Shown here: piece by piece, positions 1-8,789 of the stretch
Numbering within the stretch: position 1 is the stretch's first letter
Layout: each line of letters opens with the position of its first letter
Source of the DNA: Streptomyces bauhiniae
Lineage (GTDB): Bacteria; Actinomycetota; Actinomycetes; Streptomycetales; Streptomycetaceae
Direction: 5' to 3'
Assembly (NCBI RefSeq): GCF_004784475.1
Contig: NZ_SRRT01000002.1
Coordinates: 806,001 to 870,000 of the forward strand
Length of the DNA: 64,000 nt
The notes under the pieces: generated by a model
The model's input: only the letters and a program-made list of their open reading frames with translations
What the model was told of the DNA's origin: nothing
Databases searched by the model: none
Made by a program: the position numbers and the translations under genes

Positions 1-47
1 ACCTGGACCTGGGGCCGCTGGGCACACTGCTGCCGCCCCCGGAGTGA
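1..47 (+). CDS. 3' end of an upstream gene (partial)
   Basis: The first 47 bases read as an open frame ending in TGA at 45-47, with the C-terminal residues LDLGPLGTLLPPPE. A perfect 9-bp inverted repeat overlaps the stop, as expected at a gene end. Too little is present to name a family. The frame is inferred from the stop, codon bias and hairpin position. Confidence 0.5.
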   Translation, partial: LDLGPLGTLLPPPE

Positions 48-56
48 GGGCGGCAG
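30..56 (+). terminator. Hairpin terminator over the stop of the upstream gene
   Basis: Arms CTGCCGCCC (30-38) and GGGCGGCAG (48-56) pair perfectly around a 9-base loop that contains the stop codon. There is no T-run, which is common for Streptomyces terminators. It also lies just beyond the stop of the convergent oxidoreductase gene (69), so it may act on both strands. Confidence 0.5.
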
Positions 57-68
57 CGGCGGCGGACG

Positions 69-2393
69 TCAGTCGTGCCAGTGGGTGGGCTTGGTGCCGG
101 GAGGCGGGGTGCCCGGTTCGAGCCGGACCACGATCCCCTTGGAGGTGGGCTGGTTGCTGATCGCGGCCGTGCTGTCGAGCGGCACCAGCGGCTGCACCTC
201 CGGGTAGTACGCGGCCGCGCATCCCCGGCTGGTCGGGTAGGGGATGACCTCGAAGCCCTTCACCCGGCGGTCCACGTCGTCGTGCCAGACGCCGACGATG
301 TCCACGAACTGCCCCCGGACCAGCCCGAGATCGACCATGTCCTCCGGGTTGATCATGATGATGTTGCGGCGGCCGTGGATACCGCGGTAGCGGTCGTTGT
401 TGGTGTACGGGATGGTGTTCCACTGGTCGTGCGAGCGCGTGCTCTGCAGGACCAGGTGGCCGGGGGGCGCCGCGGACATGTCCCAGTCGTTGACGGTGAA
501 CATGGCCTTGCCGGTGGCGGTGGCGTACACGCCCTCGTTGACCGGGTTCGGCAGCTTGATGCCGCCCGGCCGGGCGACCCGGCGGTTGAAGTCGTAGAAG
601 CCCGGAATGATCTGGGCCACCCGGTCGCGGATGTTGCCGTAGTCCGCCTCGAACTCCAGCCAGGGGATGTCGACCTTGTCGCCGAGGGTGCGCTCGGCCA
701 GCCGGCACAGGATGGCGACCTCGCTGAGCAGCAGCCGGGAGGCGGGGCGGAGCTTGCCGAACGAGGTGTGCACCTCGCTGGAGGTGTTCTCCACCGTGAC
801 GAACTGGACGCCGCCCGCCTGGATGTCGATCTCGGTGCGGCCGAGGCAGGGCAGGATCAGCGCGGTCTCACCGGTGACGGTGTGCGCCTTGCTGAGCTTG
901 GTGGAGATCTGCGCGGTGACCTTGCAGCGGCGCATGGCCGCGTCGGTGACCTCGGTGTCGGGGGCGGCGCGTACGAAGTTGCCGGCCAGCGACAGGAACA
1001 CCTTGACCTTGCCCTCGGCCATCGCCTTGACGGCCTTCACCGCGTCATAGCCGTGGTGGCGGGGCGGCTCGAAGCGGAACTCGGACTTCAGGGCGTCCAG
1101 GAACTCGTCGGGCATCTGCTCCCAGACGCCCATGGTGCGGTCGCCCTGGACGTTGCTGTGGCCGCGCACCGGGCTCGCGCCGCAGCCGACCCGGCCCAGA
1201 TTGCCGCGCAGCATCAGGAAGTTGATGATCTCGCGGACGGTGGGCACGCCCTGCCGCTGCTGGGTGACGCCCATGGCCCAGCAGACGATCACGCGGCCCG
1301 CGTGCATGACGTAGTCGTGGGCCTCCTCGATCTCCTCCCGGGTGAGCTGGGTGGCGGTGAGGATGTCGTCCCACGAAATGCTGCGGGCGTGCCGGGCGAA
1401 CTCCTCGAAGCCCGAGGTGTGCTTGGCGATGAAGTCGTGGTCGAGGACCGTGCCGGGGTTGGCGTCCTCCGCCTCCAGCAGCAGCTTGTTGAGGCCCTGG
1501 AAGAGGGCCAGGTCGCCGCCGCTGCGGATGTGCAGGAACTGGTCGGAGATCTGGACGCCGTCGCCGATCACGCCCCGGACCTGCTGCGGGTTCTTGAACC
1601 GCATCAGGCCGGCCTCGGGCAGGGTGTTCACCGAGATGATCTTGCCGCCGTTGTCCTTGCACTCCTCGAGCGCGGAGAGCTGGCGCGGGTGGTTCGTCGC
1701 CGGGTTCTGGCCGACGAGGAAGATCAGGTCGGACTGGTAGATGTCGTCCAGCGAGACGGTGCCCTTGCCGGTGCCGAGGGTCTCGTGCAGGCCGAAGCCG
1801 CTGGTCTCGTGGCACAGGTTGCTGCAGTCGGGCAGGTTGTTGGTGCCGAAGGCGCGGGCGAAGAGCTGGAGCACGAACGCCGACTCGTTGCTGGCCCGGC
1901 CCGAGGTGTAGAAGCAGGCTTCGTCCGGCGAGTCCAGGGACTTCAGCTCGTTCGCGAGCAGGTCCAGCGCGTCGGCCCAACTGATGGGCTCGTAGTAGTC
2001 CGAGTCGGCCCGCTTGATCATGGGCTCGGTGAGGCGGCCCTGCTGGTTGAGCCAGAGGTCGGACTGCTCGTTGAGCCAGGAGACGGGGTGGGCGCGGAAG
2101 AACTCGCGGGTGATGCGGCGCCCGGTGGCCTCGTCGTTGATGTGCTTGGCACCGTTCTCGCAGTACTCGTTCATGTGCCGGTGGCCCGGTGCCGGGTCGG
2201 CCCAGGCGCAGCCGGGACAGTCGATGCCGCCGACCTGGTTCATGGTCAGCAGCGTCGTCGCCGTGGTCTTCAGCGACGCCTCGTCGAGGGAGTACTCCAG
2301 GGCGTGCGTCACCGCCGGGACGCCCGCCGCCCACTTCTTGGGCGGGCTGACGGTCAGCGGCTCGTCCGGCTCGTGCTTCGGCGCCTTCTTCAT
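69..2393 (-). CDS. FdhF/YdeP family molybdopterin oxidoreductase
   Basis: 774 residues, full length for the YdeP-type branch of the formate dehydrogenase alpha family. These proteins bind bis-MGD and usually one Fe-S cluster. An N-terminal cysteine group (DCPGCAW, then YCENGAK) fits the cluster site. DCSNLCHETSG lies in the cofactor loop where true formate dehydrogenases carry Sec/Cys followed by HGP. GQNPATNHPRQ and GNLGRVGCGASPVRGHSNVQG are typical MGD-binding stretches. The C-terminal molydop-binding domain includes RGIHGRRNIIMINPEDM. No signal peptide is visible, so it is probably cytoplasmic. AGAGG lies 9 bases before the ATG. The START-like gene 75 bases upstream on the same strand may be cotranscribed. 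The substrate is unknown; YdeP itself is linked to acid resistance in E. coli. No fdhD or electron-transfer subunit is nearby. Confidence 0.9.
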   Translation of the reverse strand: MKKAPKHEPDEPLTVSPPKKWAAGVPAVTHALEYSLDEASLKTTATTLLTMNQVGGIDCPGCAWADPAPGHRHMNEYCENGAKHINDEATGRRITREFFRAHPVSWLNEQSDLWLNQQGRLTEPMIKRADSDYYEPISWADALDLLANELKSLDSPDEACFYTSGRASNESAFVLQLFARAFGTNNLPDCSNLCHETSGFGLHETLGTGKGTVSLDDIYQSDLIFLVGQNPATNHPRQLSALEECKDNGGKIISVNTLPEAGLMRFKNPQQVRGVIGDGVQISDQFLHIRSGGDLALFQGLNKLLLEAEDANPGTVLDHDFIAKHTSGFEEFARHARSISWDDILTATQLTREEIEEAHDYVMHAGRVIVCWAMGVTQQRQGVPTVREIINFLMLRGNLGRVGCGASPVRGHSNVQGDRTMGVWEQMPDEFLDALKSEFRFEPPRHHGYDAVKAVKAMAEGKVKVFLSLAGNFVRAAPDTEVTDAAMRRCKVTAQISTKLSKAHTVTGETALILPCLGRTEIDIQAGGVQFVTVENTSSEVHTSFGKLRPASRLLLSEVAILCRLAERTLGDKVDIPWLEFEADYGNIRDRVAQIIPGFYDFNRRVARPGGIKLPNPVNEGVYATATGKAMFTVNDWDMSAAPPGHLVLQSTRSHDQWNTIPYTNNDRYRGIHGRRNIIMINPEDMVDLGLVRGQFVDIVGVWHDDVDRRVKGFEVIPYPTSRGCAAAYYPEVQPLVPLDSTAAISNQPTSKGIVVRLEPGTPPPGTKPTHWHD

Positions 2394-2468
2394 GGGAAAT
2401 GCCTCTCGCTCTGTCCTGCGGCACGCAGGAGGCCGCTCGGTCGTCCGGGGTGGCGGTTCGGGCCGGCG

Positions 2469-2987
2469 TCAGCCCACCGGCCACTTGGGGACGCGGCTCC
2501 TGGGCGGGTCCGGCTCGGAGGGCGAGACCCGGCCGTTGTGGATGGAGCCCCGCCAGGCGCCGCTGGCGTCGCCGAGACCCTCGATGAACTCCTTGAAGTT
2601 CTCCAGGGACTCGCGGACGAGCTTGCGGGCCCGGTTCGCCGAGTCCGGCAGCCGGCCGCTGAGCCCGTGCGGCTCGATGTGCATGTTCACCGTGATCACG
2701 GTGCGGTCCGGGGCGGCCGCGCGGAAGGACACCTCGCCCCACAGCCAGGGGTGGCGTCCCACACTGCGCCAGGCGATGTGCGAATCCGGTTCCTGCTCCA
2801 CGATCTCGGCCATGAACTCCTTGGTGAGGAGTCCCGTCTTCACCTTCCACCGGGTCATCGCGGGGCCGACCTGGTCCACGCGCTGCACTGCGTTCATGAT
2901 CCGGGGAAAGCTCTTGAACTGGGTCCACTGGTCGTACGCGGTGCGGACGGGTACTCGGACCTCGACCGACACTTCGATGCTGCTCAT
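2469..2987 (-). CDS. SRPBCC (START-like) protein
   Basis: 172 residues starting MSSIEVSVEVRVPVRTAYDQW. The opening strand, the helix with the Tyr-Asp-Gln-Trp turn and the KTGLLTKEFMAEIVEQEPDSHIAWRS strands fit the polyketide cyclase/SRPBCC fold, which binds hydrophobic ligands. This ATG follows AGGTGG at suitable spacing; an in-frame upstream start would run into the divergent SDR promoter region. It precedes the YdeP-type oxidoreductase on the same strand by 75 bases and may be cotranscribed. The C-terminal 30 residues are Pro/Arg-rich and probably flexible. The ligand cannot be read from sequence. Confidence 0.8.
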   Translation of the reverse strand: MSSIEVSVEVRVPVRTAYDQWTQFKSFPRIMNAVQRVDQVGPAMTRWKVKTGLLTKEFMAEIVEQEPDSHIAWRSVGRHPWLWGEVSFRAAAPDRTVITVNMHIEPHGLSGRLPDSANRARKLVRESLENFKEFIEGLGDASGAWRGSIHNGRVSPSEPDPPRSRVPKWPVG

Positions 2988-3106
2988 GGTCCACCTGCTT
3001 CCAGGCACGGATGCATTCAGTCTTGCCGGACCGCGCACCCGTCGCCACAGCGCGGAAGGGCGCCCTCCGAGCCGCATCTGCGAGCTTTTCAGCGAGAGGT
3101 GAGGAC

Positions 3107-4108
3107 ATGACGCGTAGCGAAGACACCCTGTCGCCGGGGATGTCCGCGCTGGTCACCGGGGGTTCCCGGGGGCTCGGGCTGCTGATCGCCGGGGAACTCG
3201 CGGGTCGCGGATGCGAGGTGACGATACTCGCCAGGGATTCCGAGGAATTGGCCCGTGCGATGGGCTGGATACGCCGCCGCACCGGCCGTACGGTCCGCGC
3301 GGTGGTGTGCGACGTACGGGACGAGGGGGCGGTGACGGCGGCCGTCGACGAGGCCGCGGCGGCGTACGGCGGTCTTGACGTGGTGATCGCCAACGCGGGT
3401 GTCATCCAGGTCGCCCCGGCCGAGACGGCGGGCAGCCGCGCCTTCCACGACGCCATGGCGACGATCTTCGACGGCACCCTGTACACCTGCCTGGCCGCCC
3501 TCCCCCATCTGCGCCGCAGCCCGCACGGCGGCCGCCTCGGCCTGATCGGCTCGGTCGGCGCGCTGGTCTCCCCGCCGCACCTCGTCCCCTATTCCTGCGC
3601 GAAGGCGGCGGTACGGGCGCTGGGCGAGGGGCTCCAGGCGGAGACGGCCGGCAGCGCGGTGAGCGTGACGACGGTCCATCCGGGCCTGATGCGCACCGGC
3701 TCGCATCTCCAGGCGGAGTTCGGCGGGCAGGCGGAGGAGGAGTACGCCTGGTTCTCCACCCTCTCCGGCACACCGGTGCTGTCCATGGACGCGGAGCGCG
3801 CCGCGGAGAAGGTCGTCCAGGCGGTGGAACGCCGCCGCACCCGCGCGGTCCTCACCCCGGCGGCCCGCCTGGCCTCGGTGGCCCACGGCGTGGCCCCCGC
3901 GGCCACCACCCGGGCCACCGGCCTCGCCGCCCGCACCCTCCCCCATCCCCCGAGGGACGACAACCCCCACCCCCTACGCCAGGGCCACGCCCTCAGCTCC
4001 CCCCGAACCCCCTGGCGCCGAGCCCTCAACAAAGCAGGCCGAGCCCTGAACGACCGCGCGTCCCACCGCTACAACCAACGCACACCGGGACCGCCGACTA
4101 GCGCGTGA
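3107..4108 (+). CDS. SDR family oxidoreductase
   Basis: 333 residues. The Rossmann fold shows ALVTGGSRGLGLLIA near residue 15 (TGxxxGxG), VIANAGV (NAG motif) near 90, IGSVGAL (catalytic Ser) and YSCAKAA (YxxxK). VHPGLMRTGSHL follows the active site, as in classical SDRs. About 80 C-terminal residues beyond the core are Arg/Pro-rich and unlike the family. The ATG at 3107 follows GAGGTGAGG; the longer frame from 3011 is rejected because it crosses the divergent promoter. The last 11 bases overlap the convergent methyltransferase. The substrate is unknown. Confidence 0.88.
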   Translation: MTRSEDTLSPGMSALVTGGSRGLGLLIAGELAGRGCEVTILARDSEELARAMGWIRRRTGRTVRAVVCDVRDEGAVTAAVDEAAAAYGGLDVVIANAGVIQVAPAETAGSRAFHDAMATIFDGTLYTCLAALPHLRRSPHGGRLGLIGSVGALVSPPHLVPYSCAKAAVRALGEGLQAETAGSAVSVTTVHPGLMRTGSHLQAEFGGQAEEEYAWFSTLSGTPVLSMDAERAAEKVVQAVERRRTRAVLTPAARLASVAHGVAPAATTRATGLAARTLPHPPRDDNPHPLRQGHALSSPRTPWRRALNKAGRALNDRASHRYNQRTPGPPTSA

Positions 4109-4709
4109 GGGGTTTGCGCCAGGTGAGCGAGTACCGGCGCAGCACATGCCGCCGATACCGCACACCGGGCAGCAACTCCCGCGCGACGCCGCGCACTTCC
4201 CCGTAGCTCATCTCCGCGTCGGCCACCGGCATCCCCTCGGGCGTGGTCGCCCGGCGTACGGCCTTGGTGACCCGCATGACGGGAGCCGCCGCGAGGAACG
4301 CCGCCCACTCGCCGGCGCTCTTCTCCCGCGCGAGCCCCACGATCACCAAGGTGCCCCCCGGACGCAGCAGTTGCCGCATCCGGAGCAGGGCGCCGGTGAA
4401 GTCCATGTGGTGGACGGTGGTCACCGAGCAGATGAAGTCGTACCCCTCGGCGGGGAGGTCGGCGGTCAGGAAGTCGCCCCGCAGGAACCGCAGGCCCGGC
4501 CGGTCGCCCGCGAGGTCGCGGGCGCGGGCGATCATCTCCGGTGACAGGTCGACCCCGGTGACACGCGGCACGCGGGCCGCGAGCTTGCGCGCCAGCAGCC
4601 CGTCCCCGCAGCCGACGTCCAGCGCGTCCCCGCAGCCGGGCGGCACCTGGCGCAGGATGCCGGGGTGGCGGGCGACGTTGGTGTTCCAGTACGGGTCCGG
4701 GGTCCGCAT
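4098..4709 (-). CDS. Class I SAM-dependent methyltransferase
   Basis: 203 residues. DALDVGCGDGLLARKL is motif I (SAM-binding Gly loop), GVDLSPEM is motif post-I with the acidic residue for the ribose, and FICSVTTVHHMD followed by LLRPGGTLVIVGL are later Methyltransf_11/25 motifs. Last gene of a three-gene minus-strand set with the SRPBCC gene (13-base gap) and aldo/keto reductase, so probably one operon. Substrate unknown; a small molecule is likely from the small, unadorned fold. Confidence 0.88.
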   Translation of the reverse strand: MRTPDPYWNTNVARHPGILRQVPPGCGDALDVGCGDGLLARKLAARVPRVTGVDLSPEMIARARDLAGDRPGLRFLRGDFLTADLPAEGYDFICSVTTVHHMDFTGALLRMRQLLRPGGTLVIVGLAREKSAGEWAAFLAAAPVMRVTKAVRRATTPEGMPVADAEMSYGEVRGVARELLPGVRYRRHVLRRYSLTWRKPLTR

Positions 4710-4722
4710 GCCGGCATCGTAG

Positions 4723-5145
4723 CTACGCCTGCTCGCGCAGCGTGCGCTCCAGGGCTGCCAGCCCCTCGGTGTAGATGCCGTGGAACAGGGCGACCGCCTC
4801 CTCGTCCGTGGCGCCTGCCGGGGTGAAGGTGCCGGACCACTCGATGCGGGCGGTGCCCGTGTCGGGGAGGGGGTGGACGGTGAGGGTGGAGAGGTAGTCG
4901 GTGACCGGGAAGGGGGCCTTGAGGATGGTGTACGTGTAGGTGCGTGCGGCCTCGTCGAAGGCGGTCAGGCGTTCCAGGATGGTGTCGCCCTCGGCGTTGG
5001 TGAGGGTGCGGACGCGGCCGCCCTCGCTGAGGGTGCTGGCCGGGATATAGGGGAGCCAGTCGGGCAGGGAGCCGAAGCCGCCGATGAGGTGCCAGACGTG
5101 GTCGGGGGTGTGGGGGACGTCGATGTGGGTGCTCGTGCTTGCCAT
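4723..5145 (-). CDS. SRPBCC family protein
   Basis: 140 residues, MASTSTHIDVPHTPDHVWHL onward, a typical START-like/polyketide cyclase-2 domain. VPHTPDHVWHLIGGFGSLPDWLPYI is the first helix-grip segment, and ILERLTAFDEAARTYTYTIL lies in the sheet. It sits between an aldo/keto reductase (19 bases upstream) and a methyltransferase (13 bases downstream), consistent with a shared small-molecule pathway. It could bind a ligand or simply be a stress-linked MxaD-like protein. Confidence 0.82.
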   Translation of the reverse strand: MASTSTHIDVPHTPDHVWHLIGGFGSLPDWLPYIPASTLSEGGRVRTLTNAEGDTILERLTAFDEAARTYTYTILKAPFPVTDYLSTLTVHPLPDTGTARIEWSGTFTPAGATDEEAVALFHGIYTEGLAALERTLREQA

Positions 5146-5164
5146 GGGGTTTCTCCCGTAGGGG

Positions 5165-6175
5165 TCAGACGGTGGAAACAGGGGCGGCGGCGGAGATCAG
5201 GTTCTCCGCGCGCAGGTCCGCCCAGAACGCGGCCGGGACGGTCTCGTGCAGTGCGGCCACGTCCTCGGCGATACGGCTGGGCCGGGTCGCGCCGGGGACG
5301 ACGGCGGCGGTGGCAGGGTGGGCCAGGGCGAACTGGAGGGCCGCCGCCTTGATGGAGACGCCGTGCCGCTCGGCCAGCGCCTTGATCCGGTCGACCTTGT
5401 CGAGGATGGCCTTCGGGGCCTCCTGGTACTCGAAGTGCCGCCCACCCGCGAGCACACCGGAGCTGTAGGGACCGCCGACGACCATGTCGACCCCCTGCTC
5501 GGCGGCGGCCGGCAGCAGCCGCTGGAGCGCGCGGTCGTGGTCGAGCAGGGTGTAGCGGCCGGCCAGCAGGAAGGCGTCCGGCCGGGGCTCGTCGAGATCG
5601 AGGGTCAGCTCGATCGGCTCGACCTTGTTGACCCCGAGCCCCCACGCCTTGATGACGCCCTCGTCGCGCAGCTTCTGCAGCACCCGGAACGCACCGGTGC
5701 GCGCACTCTCGTACCGCGCCAGCCACTGGTCGCCGTGGAAGTCCTGGGCGATGTCGTGGACCCAGACGATGTCCAGCCGGTCGGTGCCCAGCCGCTTCAG
5801 GCTGTCCTCGACGGAGCGCAGGGTGGCGTCGGCGGTGTAGTCGTCGGTCATCCGGTTCGGGCGCCCGTGCTCGAAGAGCCCGCCCTTCTCACCCAGCTCA
5901 CGGGCGGCCGGGTCCTCGACGTCGTCGTGGATGACGCGGCCGACCTTGGTGCTGAGGACGTACTCCTCGCGCGGGCGCCCGGCGAGCGCCTCGCCGAGGC
6001 GTATCTCCGACAGCCCGGCGCCGTAGAAGGGCGCGGTGTCGAAGTAGCGGATGCCCTGGTCCCAGGCGGCGGCGACGGTCGCGGCGGCCTCTTCCTCGGG
6101 GATGGCCCGGAACATGTTGCCGAGCGGGGCGGTGCCGAAGCCCAGGGGACCGGGGAGGAGGGACTTGATGCCCAT
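5165..6175 (-). CDS. Aldo/keto reductase
   Basis: 336 residues of the AKR TIM barrel. RYFDTAPFYGAGLSEIRLGE carries the catalytic Asp and Tyr, VLSTKVGR the catalytic Lys, and DIVWVHDI the position of the catalytic His. VVPGATRPSRIAEDV near the C terminus is the NADPH-binding segment. It resembles the L-fucose dehydrogenase/pyridoxal reductase-like branch. First gene of the AKR-SRPBCC-methyltransferase operon and divergent from a LysR regulator. Its promoter overlaps the LysR-type operator at 6267-6287, so LysR control is likely. Confidence 0.9.
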   Translation of the reverse strand: MGIKSLLPGPLGFGTAPLGNMFRAIPEEEAAATVAAAWDQGIRYFDTAPFYGAGLSEIRLGEALAGRPREEYVLSTKVGRVIHDDVEDPAARELGEKGGLFEHGRPNRMTDDYTADATLRSVEDSLKRLGTDRLDIVWVHDIAQDFHGDQWLARYESARTGAFRVLQKLRDEGVIKAWGLGVNKVEPIELTLDLDEPRPDAFLLAGRYTLLDHDRALQRLLPAAAEQGVDMVVGGPYSSGVLAGGRHFEYQEAPKAILDKVDRIKALAERHGVSIKAAALQFALAHPATAAVVPGATRPSRIAEDVAALHETVPAAFWADLRAENLISAAAPVSTV

Positions 6176-6243
6176 GTGAGCGTGATCCTTGCCTTTACGG
6201 GGTTTCGCGGCCTTTGCGATGGTCCACGCTGCTTGCCCTGTCG

Positions 6244-6287
6244 AGGCTAGGATCGAAGCTTGAGACTGTCCAAGACTTGCTTGGACA
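6244..6287. promoter_or_regulatory. LysR-type operator overlapping the aldo/keto reductase promoter
   Basis: TGTCCAAG (6267-6274) and CTTGGACA (6280-6287) form a perfect 8-bp inverted repeat with a 5-base spacer, bracketed by two CTTGAG copies. On the minus strand TTGGAC (6268-6273) and TAGCCT (6244-6249), 18 bases apart, form a sigma-70-like promoter for the aldo/keto reductase. The operator therefore covers the -35 box and lies about 25 bases upstream of the LysR start. Confidence 0.75.
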
Positions 6288-6311
6288 CACTTGAGTCCCT
6301 GGAGGTCTCAC

Positions 6312-7223
6312 ATGCTGGATCTGCGCCAGCTCCGCTATTTCGTGGTCGTCGCCGAGGAGGAGCACGTGGGCCGCGCGGCCGAGCGCCTGCACATCTCGCA
6401 GTCCCCGCTCAGCCGCCAGATCGCCCAGCTCGAGAAGAACCTCGGCCTGACCCTGTTCGAGCGCGGCCAGCAGCGTATCCGGCTCACCGCCGACGGGCGG
6501 GTCTTCCTCTCCGAGGCGAAGGCACTGCTCCGGCACGCCGACCGCCTGGAGAACCTGGGCCGCCGGCTCGGCCGGGGCGAGGAGGGCGGGCTGTGCATCG
6601 GGTACACGGTCGACGCCATGCACACCGGCGTGCTCCCCCGCGCACTCCGGGAACTCCAGGACGAACGCCCCGGCATCCACGTAGCCCTCTACAACGTCCC
6701 CGCCGCCGAGCAGTTCGAGGGCCTGCGGAGGCGCAGCCTCGACATCGCCCTGGTCCCGGAACCGCCCGCCGAGGACGACCCGGATCTGAAGGCCGCGCTG
6801 CTGCTGGACGACCCGCTGCTGCTGGCCGTCCCCACCGGCCACCCGCTCGCGGAGTCGGCCGAGGTCGCCCCGGCCGACCTGGAGGCGCAGCCGTGGATCG
6901 CGGTGGAGAACAGCCGACGCCCGGCCTGGCGCGACGAGTTCATCGCCGCCTGCGCCGCCGCCGGGTTCACCCCCGACATCCGGCTGGAGGCGTCCGAGCC
7001 GCTGACCGCGCTCGGCCTCGTCGCCTCCGGCCTCGGGGTGGCGCTGATCCAGCGGAGCATGCTGCGCGGCCCGGTCGCGGGGGTGACGGTACGCGAACTG
7101 CCCTGGCTGGACATGTCCGTTCGGCTCTGGGCGGCCTGGCACCAGATCGATCTGCGGCCCGTGGTCGCCTCGTTCCGTACGACCGTGCTGGACACCCCCG
7201 ACCAGCACAAGGTCAGTACCTGA
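6312..7223 (+). CDS. LysR family transcriptional regulator
   Basis: 303 residues. The N-terminal winged HTH reads MLDLRQLRYFVVVAEEEHVG, then AAERLHISQSPLSRQIAQLE, with the recognition helix around residues 25-45. A periplasmic-binding-like effector domain follows (about 90-295). The ATG at 6312 follows GGAGGT. The operator just upstream and the divergent AKR operon suggest it regulates that operon and itself. The last 11 bases overlap the convergent baeRF3-like gene. The effector is unknown. Confidence 0.92.
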   Translation: MLDLRQLRYFVVVAEEEHVGRAAERLHISQSPLSRQIAQLEKNLGLTLFERGQQRIRLTADGRVFLSEAKALLRHADRLENLGRRLGRGEEGGLCIGYTVDAMHTGVLPRALRELQDERPGIHVALYNVPAAEQFEGLRRRSLDIALVPEPPAEDDPDLKAALLLDDPLLLAVPTGHPLAESAEVAPADLEAQPWIAVENSRRPAWRDEFIAACAAAGFTPDIRLEASEPLTALGLVASGLGVALIQRSMLRGPVAGVTVRELPWLDMSVRLWAAWHQIDLRPVVASFRTTVLDTPDQHKVST

Positions 7224-8397
7224 GCAGCGCCGCCACTCCCCCCGCCTCGGCGAGGGTGCCGTCGGGGACGAACAGGACCTGGGAGTCGGCGTCGACGGCG
7301 CGGTCGACCAACTGCTCGATGATGTCGGTGGCCACGCCCATGGTGTGCGGGGGCGGTTCGACGTCCGGCCTGGGTTCGGGCAGCGTGACCGGCTCGGGCA
7401 CCTCGACCAGTTCCAGCACCCGGCCGTCCCCGGTGATCCGGCCCGCGAGGTCGAGCCCCTCCTCCACGATCAGCCGTGCCACCCGCTTGTCCGCTACGGC
7501 CGTCCAGACCTCCTGCGGCCCGCCCGCGTACTTGCCGAGCCCGCGCGCCTCGCCCAGCGCGTCGACGGCCTCCGCGACCTGCTTCTCACGGAACTCGGTG
7601 AGGACCGGCTCCAGCCGCTTCATCAGGTCGGCGGCCCGGTCCTTGTCCATCCCGGTCAGCGGCAGCGTGCCCGCGATCATGTCGCCGTGCGTGGTGACGT
7701 CCCTGAACGCCGAGAGGGTCTTGTCGCCGCCGATGACGAACAGCGGCAGATCGCCGTCGTGCTCCTCGATCGCGTCGCCGAGCCGCTTGTCGACCCTGCG
7801 GAGGTACTGCTCGAGCCGCTCCCTGTGCCCCTCGTACGGCGGGGCGTGCGGGATCGGGCCGGGCAGCGCGTCCTCCGGCGACGGGATCTCCGGCTCGCAC
7901 GGGAAGCCGTGGTGCTCGACCTCGTCCAGGCGCTTGACCGAGCCGTGGTACAGGCGGCACAGCTCCTGGTCCAGCACGAGCACCAGGAACGGCCGGGACC
8001 GCTGCTCGGCGGCCTCCAGATACCGCGTCAGGAACTGGTCGGCGAACTCCACACGCGGGCGCACCGGCGCGAGGGACGTCATCTGCCAGACCTGGACCGG
8101 CTCGTCGGCGGCCACGTAGACCACCATGGCGTCGTCCGGGTGGAAGGGGTCGGCCACCTGCTCGATCACCGTGGTGTCCAGCATGTGGTTCCGCAGCTCC
8201 AGCCGGGTCTCCCGCGAGACGTCGGGGTCCTCAGCAAGGCGGCGCTTGGCCTCGGTGACGAGGTCGCGCAGCATGATGCGGTCCTTCTCGCTGAAGGGGA
8301 AGTCCGGGTCGGTCGGCATCACCAGGGTGATGGCGGGGTACGGCCTCGGCTCGCTCAGAGCGGCACGGATCTCAGGAGTCAGCTCAGAGGTATGCAC
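7213..8397 (-). CDS. baeRF3-like (archaeo-eukaryotic release-factor-like) protein
   Basis: 394 residues. The N-terminal segment (ELTPEIRAALSEP, then YPAITLVMPT) and the central YEGHRERLEQYLRRVDKRLG and PLFVIGGDKTLSAFRDVT resemble the bacterial baeRF proteins related to eRF1/peptidyl-tRNA-hydrolase-like factors. These are suspected to act in ribosome rescue or stress, without proven function. The start is taken as GTG 8397 (VHTSELTPE); no strong ribosome-binding site is visible. An in-frame extension to 8553 would cover the divergent promoter and looks non-coding. The family assignment is from memory of the conserved N terminus. Confidence 0.65.
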   Translation of the reverse strand: MHTSELTPEIRAALSEPRPYPAITLVMPTDPDFPFSEKDRIMLRDLVTEAKRRLAEDPDVSRETRLELRNHMLDTTVIEQVADPFHPDDAMVVYVAADEPVQVWQMTSLAPVRPRVEFADQFLTRYLEAAEQRSRPFLVLVLDQELCRLYHGSVKRLDEVEHHGFPCEPEIPSPEDALPGPIPHAPPYEGHRERLEQYLRRVDKRLGDAIEEHDGDLPLFVIGGDKTLSAFRDVTTHGDMIAGTLPLTGMDKDRAADLMKRLEPVLTEFREKQVAEAVDALGEARGLGKYAGGPQEVWTAVADKRVARLIVEEGLDLAGRITGDGRVLELVEVPEPVTLPEPRPDVEPPPHTMGVATDIIEQLVDRAVDADSQVLFVPDGTLAEAGGVAALLRY

Positions 8398-8473
8398 CAA
8401 GTCAGCGTCGCACCGCGCCCCCGCGCCCGCACCTCGAAACGGGGTCCGGCCAGGTCGCCCGAATGGCGGAGCG

Positions 8474-8488
8474 GGAATACCATATTCC
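8474..8488. promoter_or_regulatory. Inverted repeat in the divergent intergenic region
   Basis: GGAAT (8474-8478) and ATTCC (8484-8488) form a short palindrome in an unusually AT-rich patch between the baeRF3-like gene and the small gene at 8598. It may be an operator or part of a promoter. No matching regulator is recognised. Confidence 0.3.
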
Positions 8489-8597
8489 GTAACGAAACGG
8501 GCGCCGTCGTACGCCGGTGACCGGATCTTTTCTGGACATATCTCCCAAGACACATCTCCCGGGACACGCAGACCTGATGCGAGCGAGGAGTCGAGTC

Positions 8598-8771
8598 ATG
8601 CGTAAGAACTCTCCCGTGAAGGGGCATCACGGCCTGGGCGCGCGGGGACAGGGCAAGTTGCTCTACTACCACACCCAGATCCCCGAGGCAGCGGCCCGCC
8701 AGGCGAAGGACCAGCAGCATTACCAGCGCCAGCAGCAGGAGCGCAAGCAGTCCAACGGCCGCTGGACCTGA
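8598..8771 (+). CDS. Small basic hypothetical protein
   Basis: 57 residues, MRKNSPVKGHHGLGARGQGK onward. It is rich in Gln, Lys and Arg with a Gln-heavy stretch (residues 40-53), has no hydrophobic segment and no recognised domain. GCGAGGAG precedes the ATG at good spacing. Divergent from the baeRF3-like gene and convergent with the LytS-type kinase. The start is preferred over GTG 8517 because of the ribosome-binding site. Confidence 0.6.
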   Translation: MRKNSPVKGHHGLGARGQGKLLYYHTQIPEAAARQAKDQQHYQRQQQERKQSNGRWT

Positions 8772-8789
8772 CCGTCCACCCCTGGCGTC

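Noticed and set aside
75..3110. 1011-residue plus-strand open frame opposite the oxidoreductase
   Set aside because: Antisense shadow of the YdeP-type gene. The translation is Val/Gly/Arg/Asp-rich with no domain.
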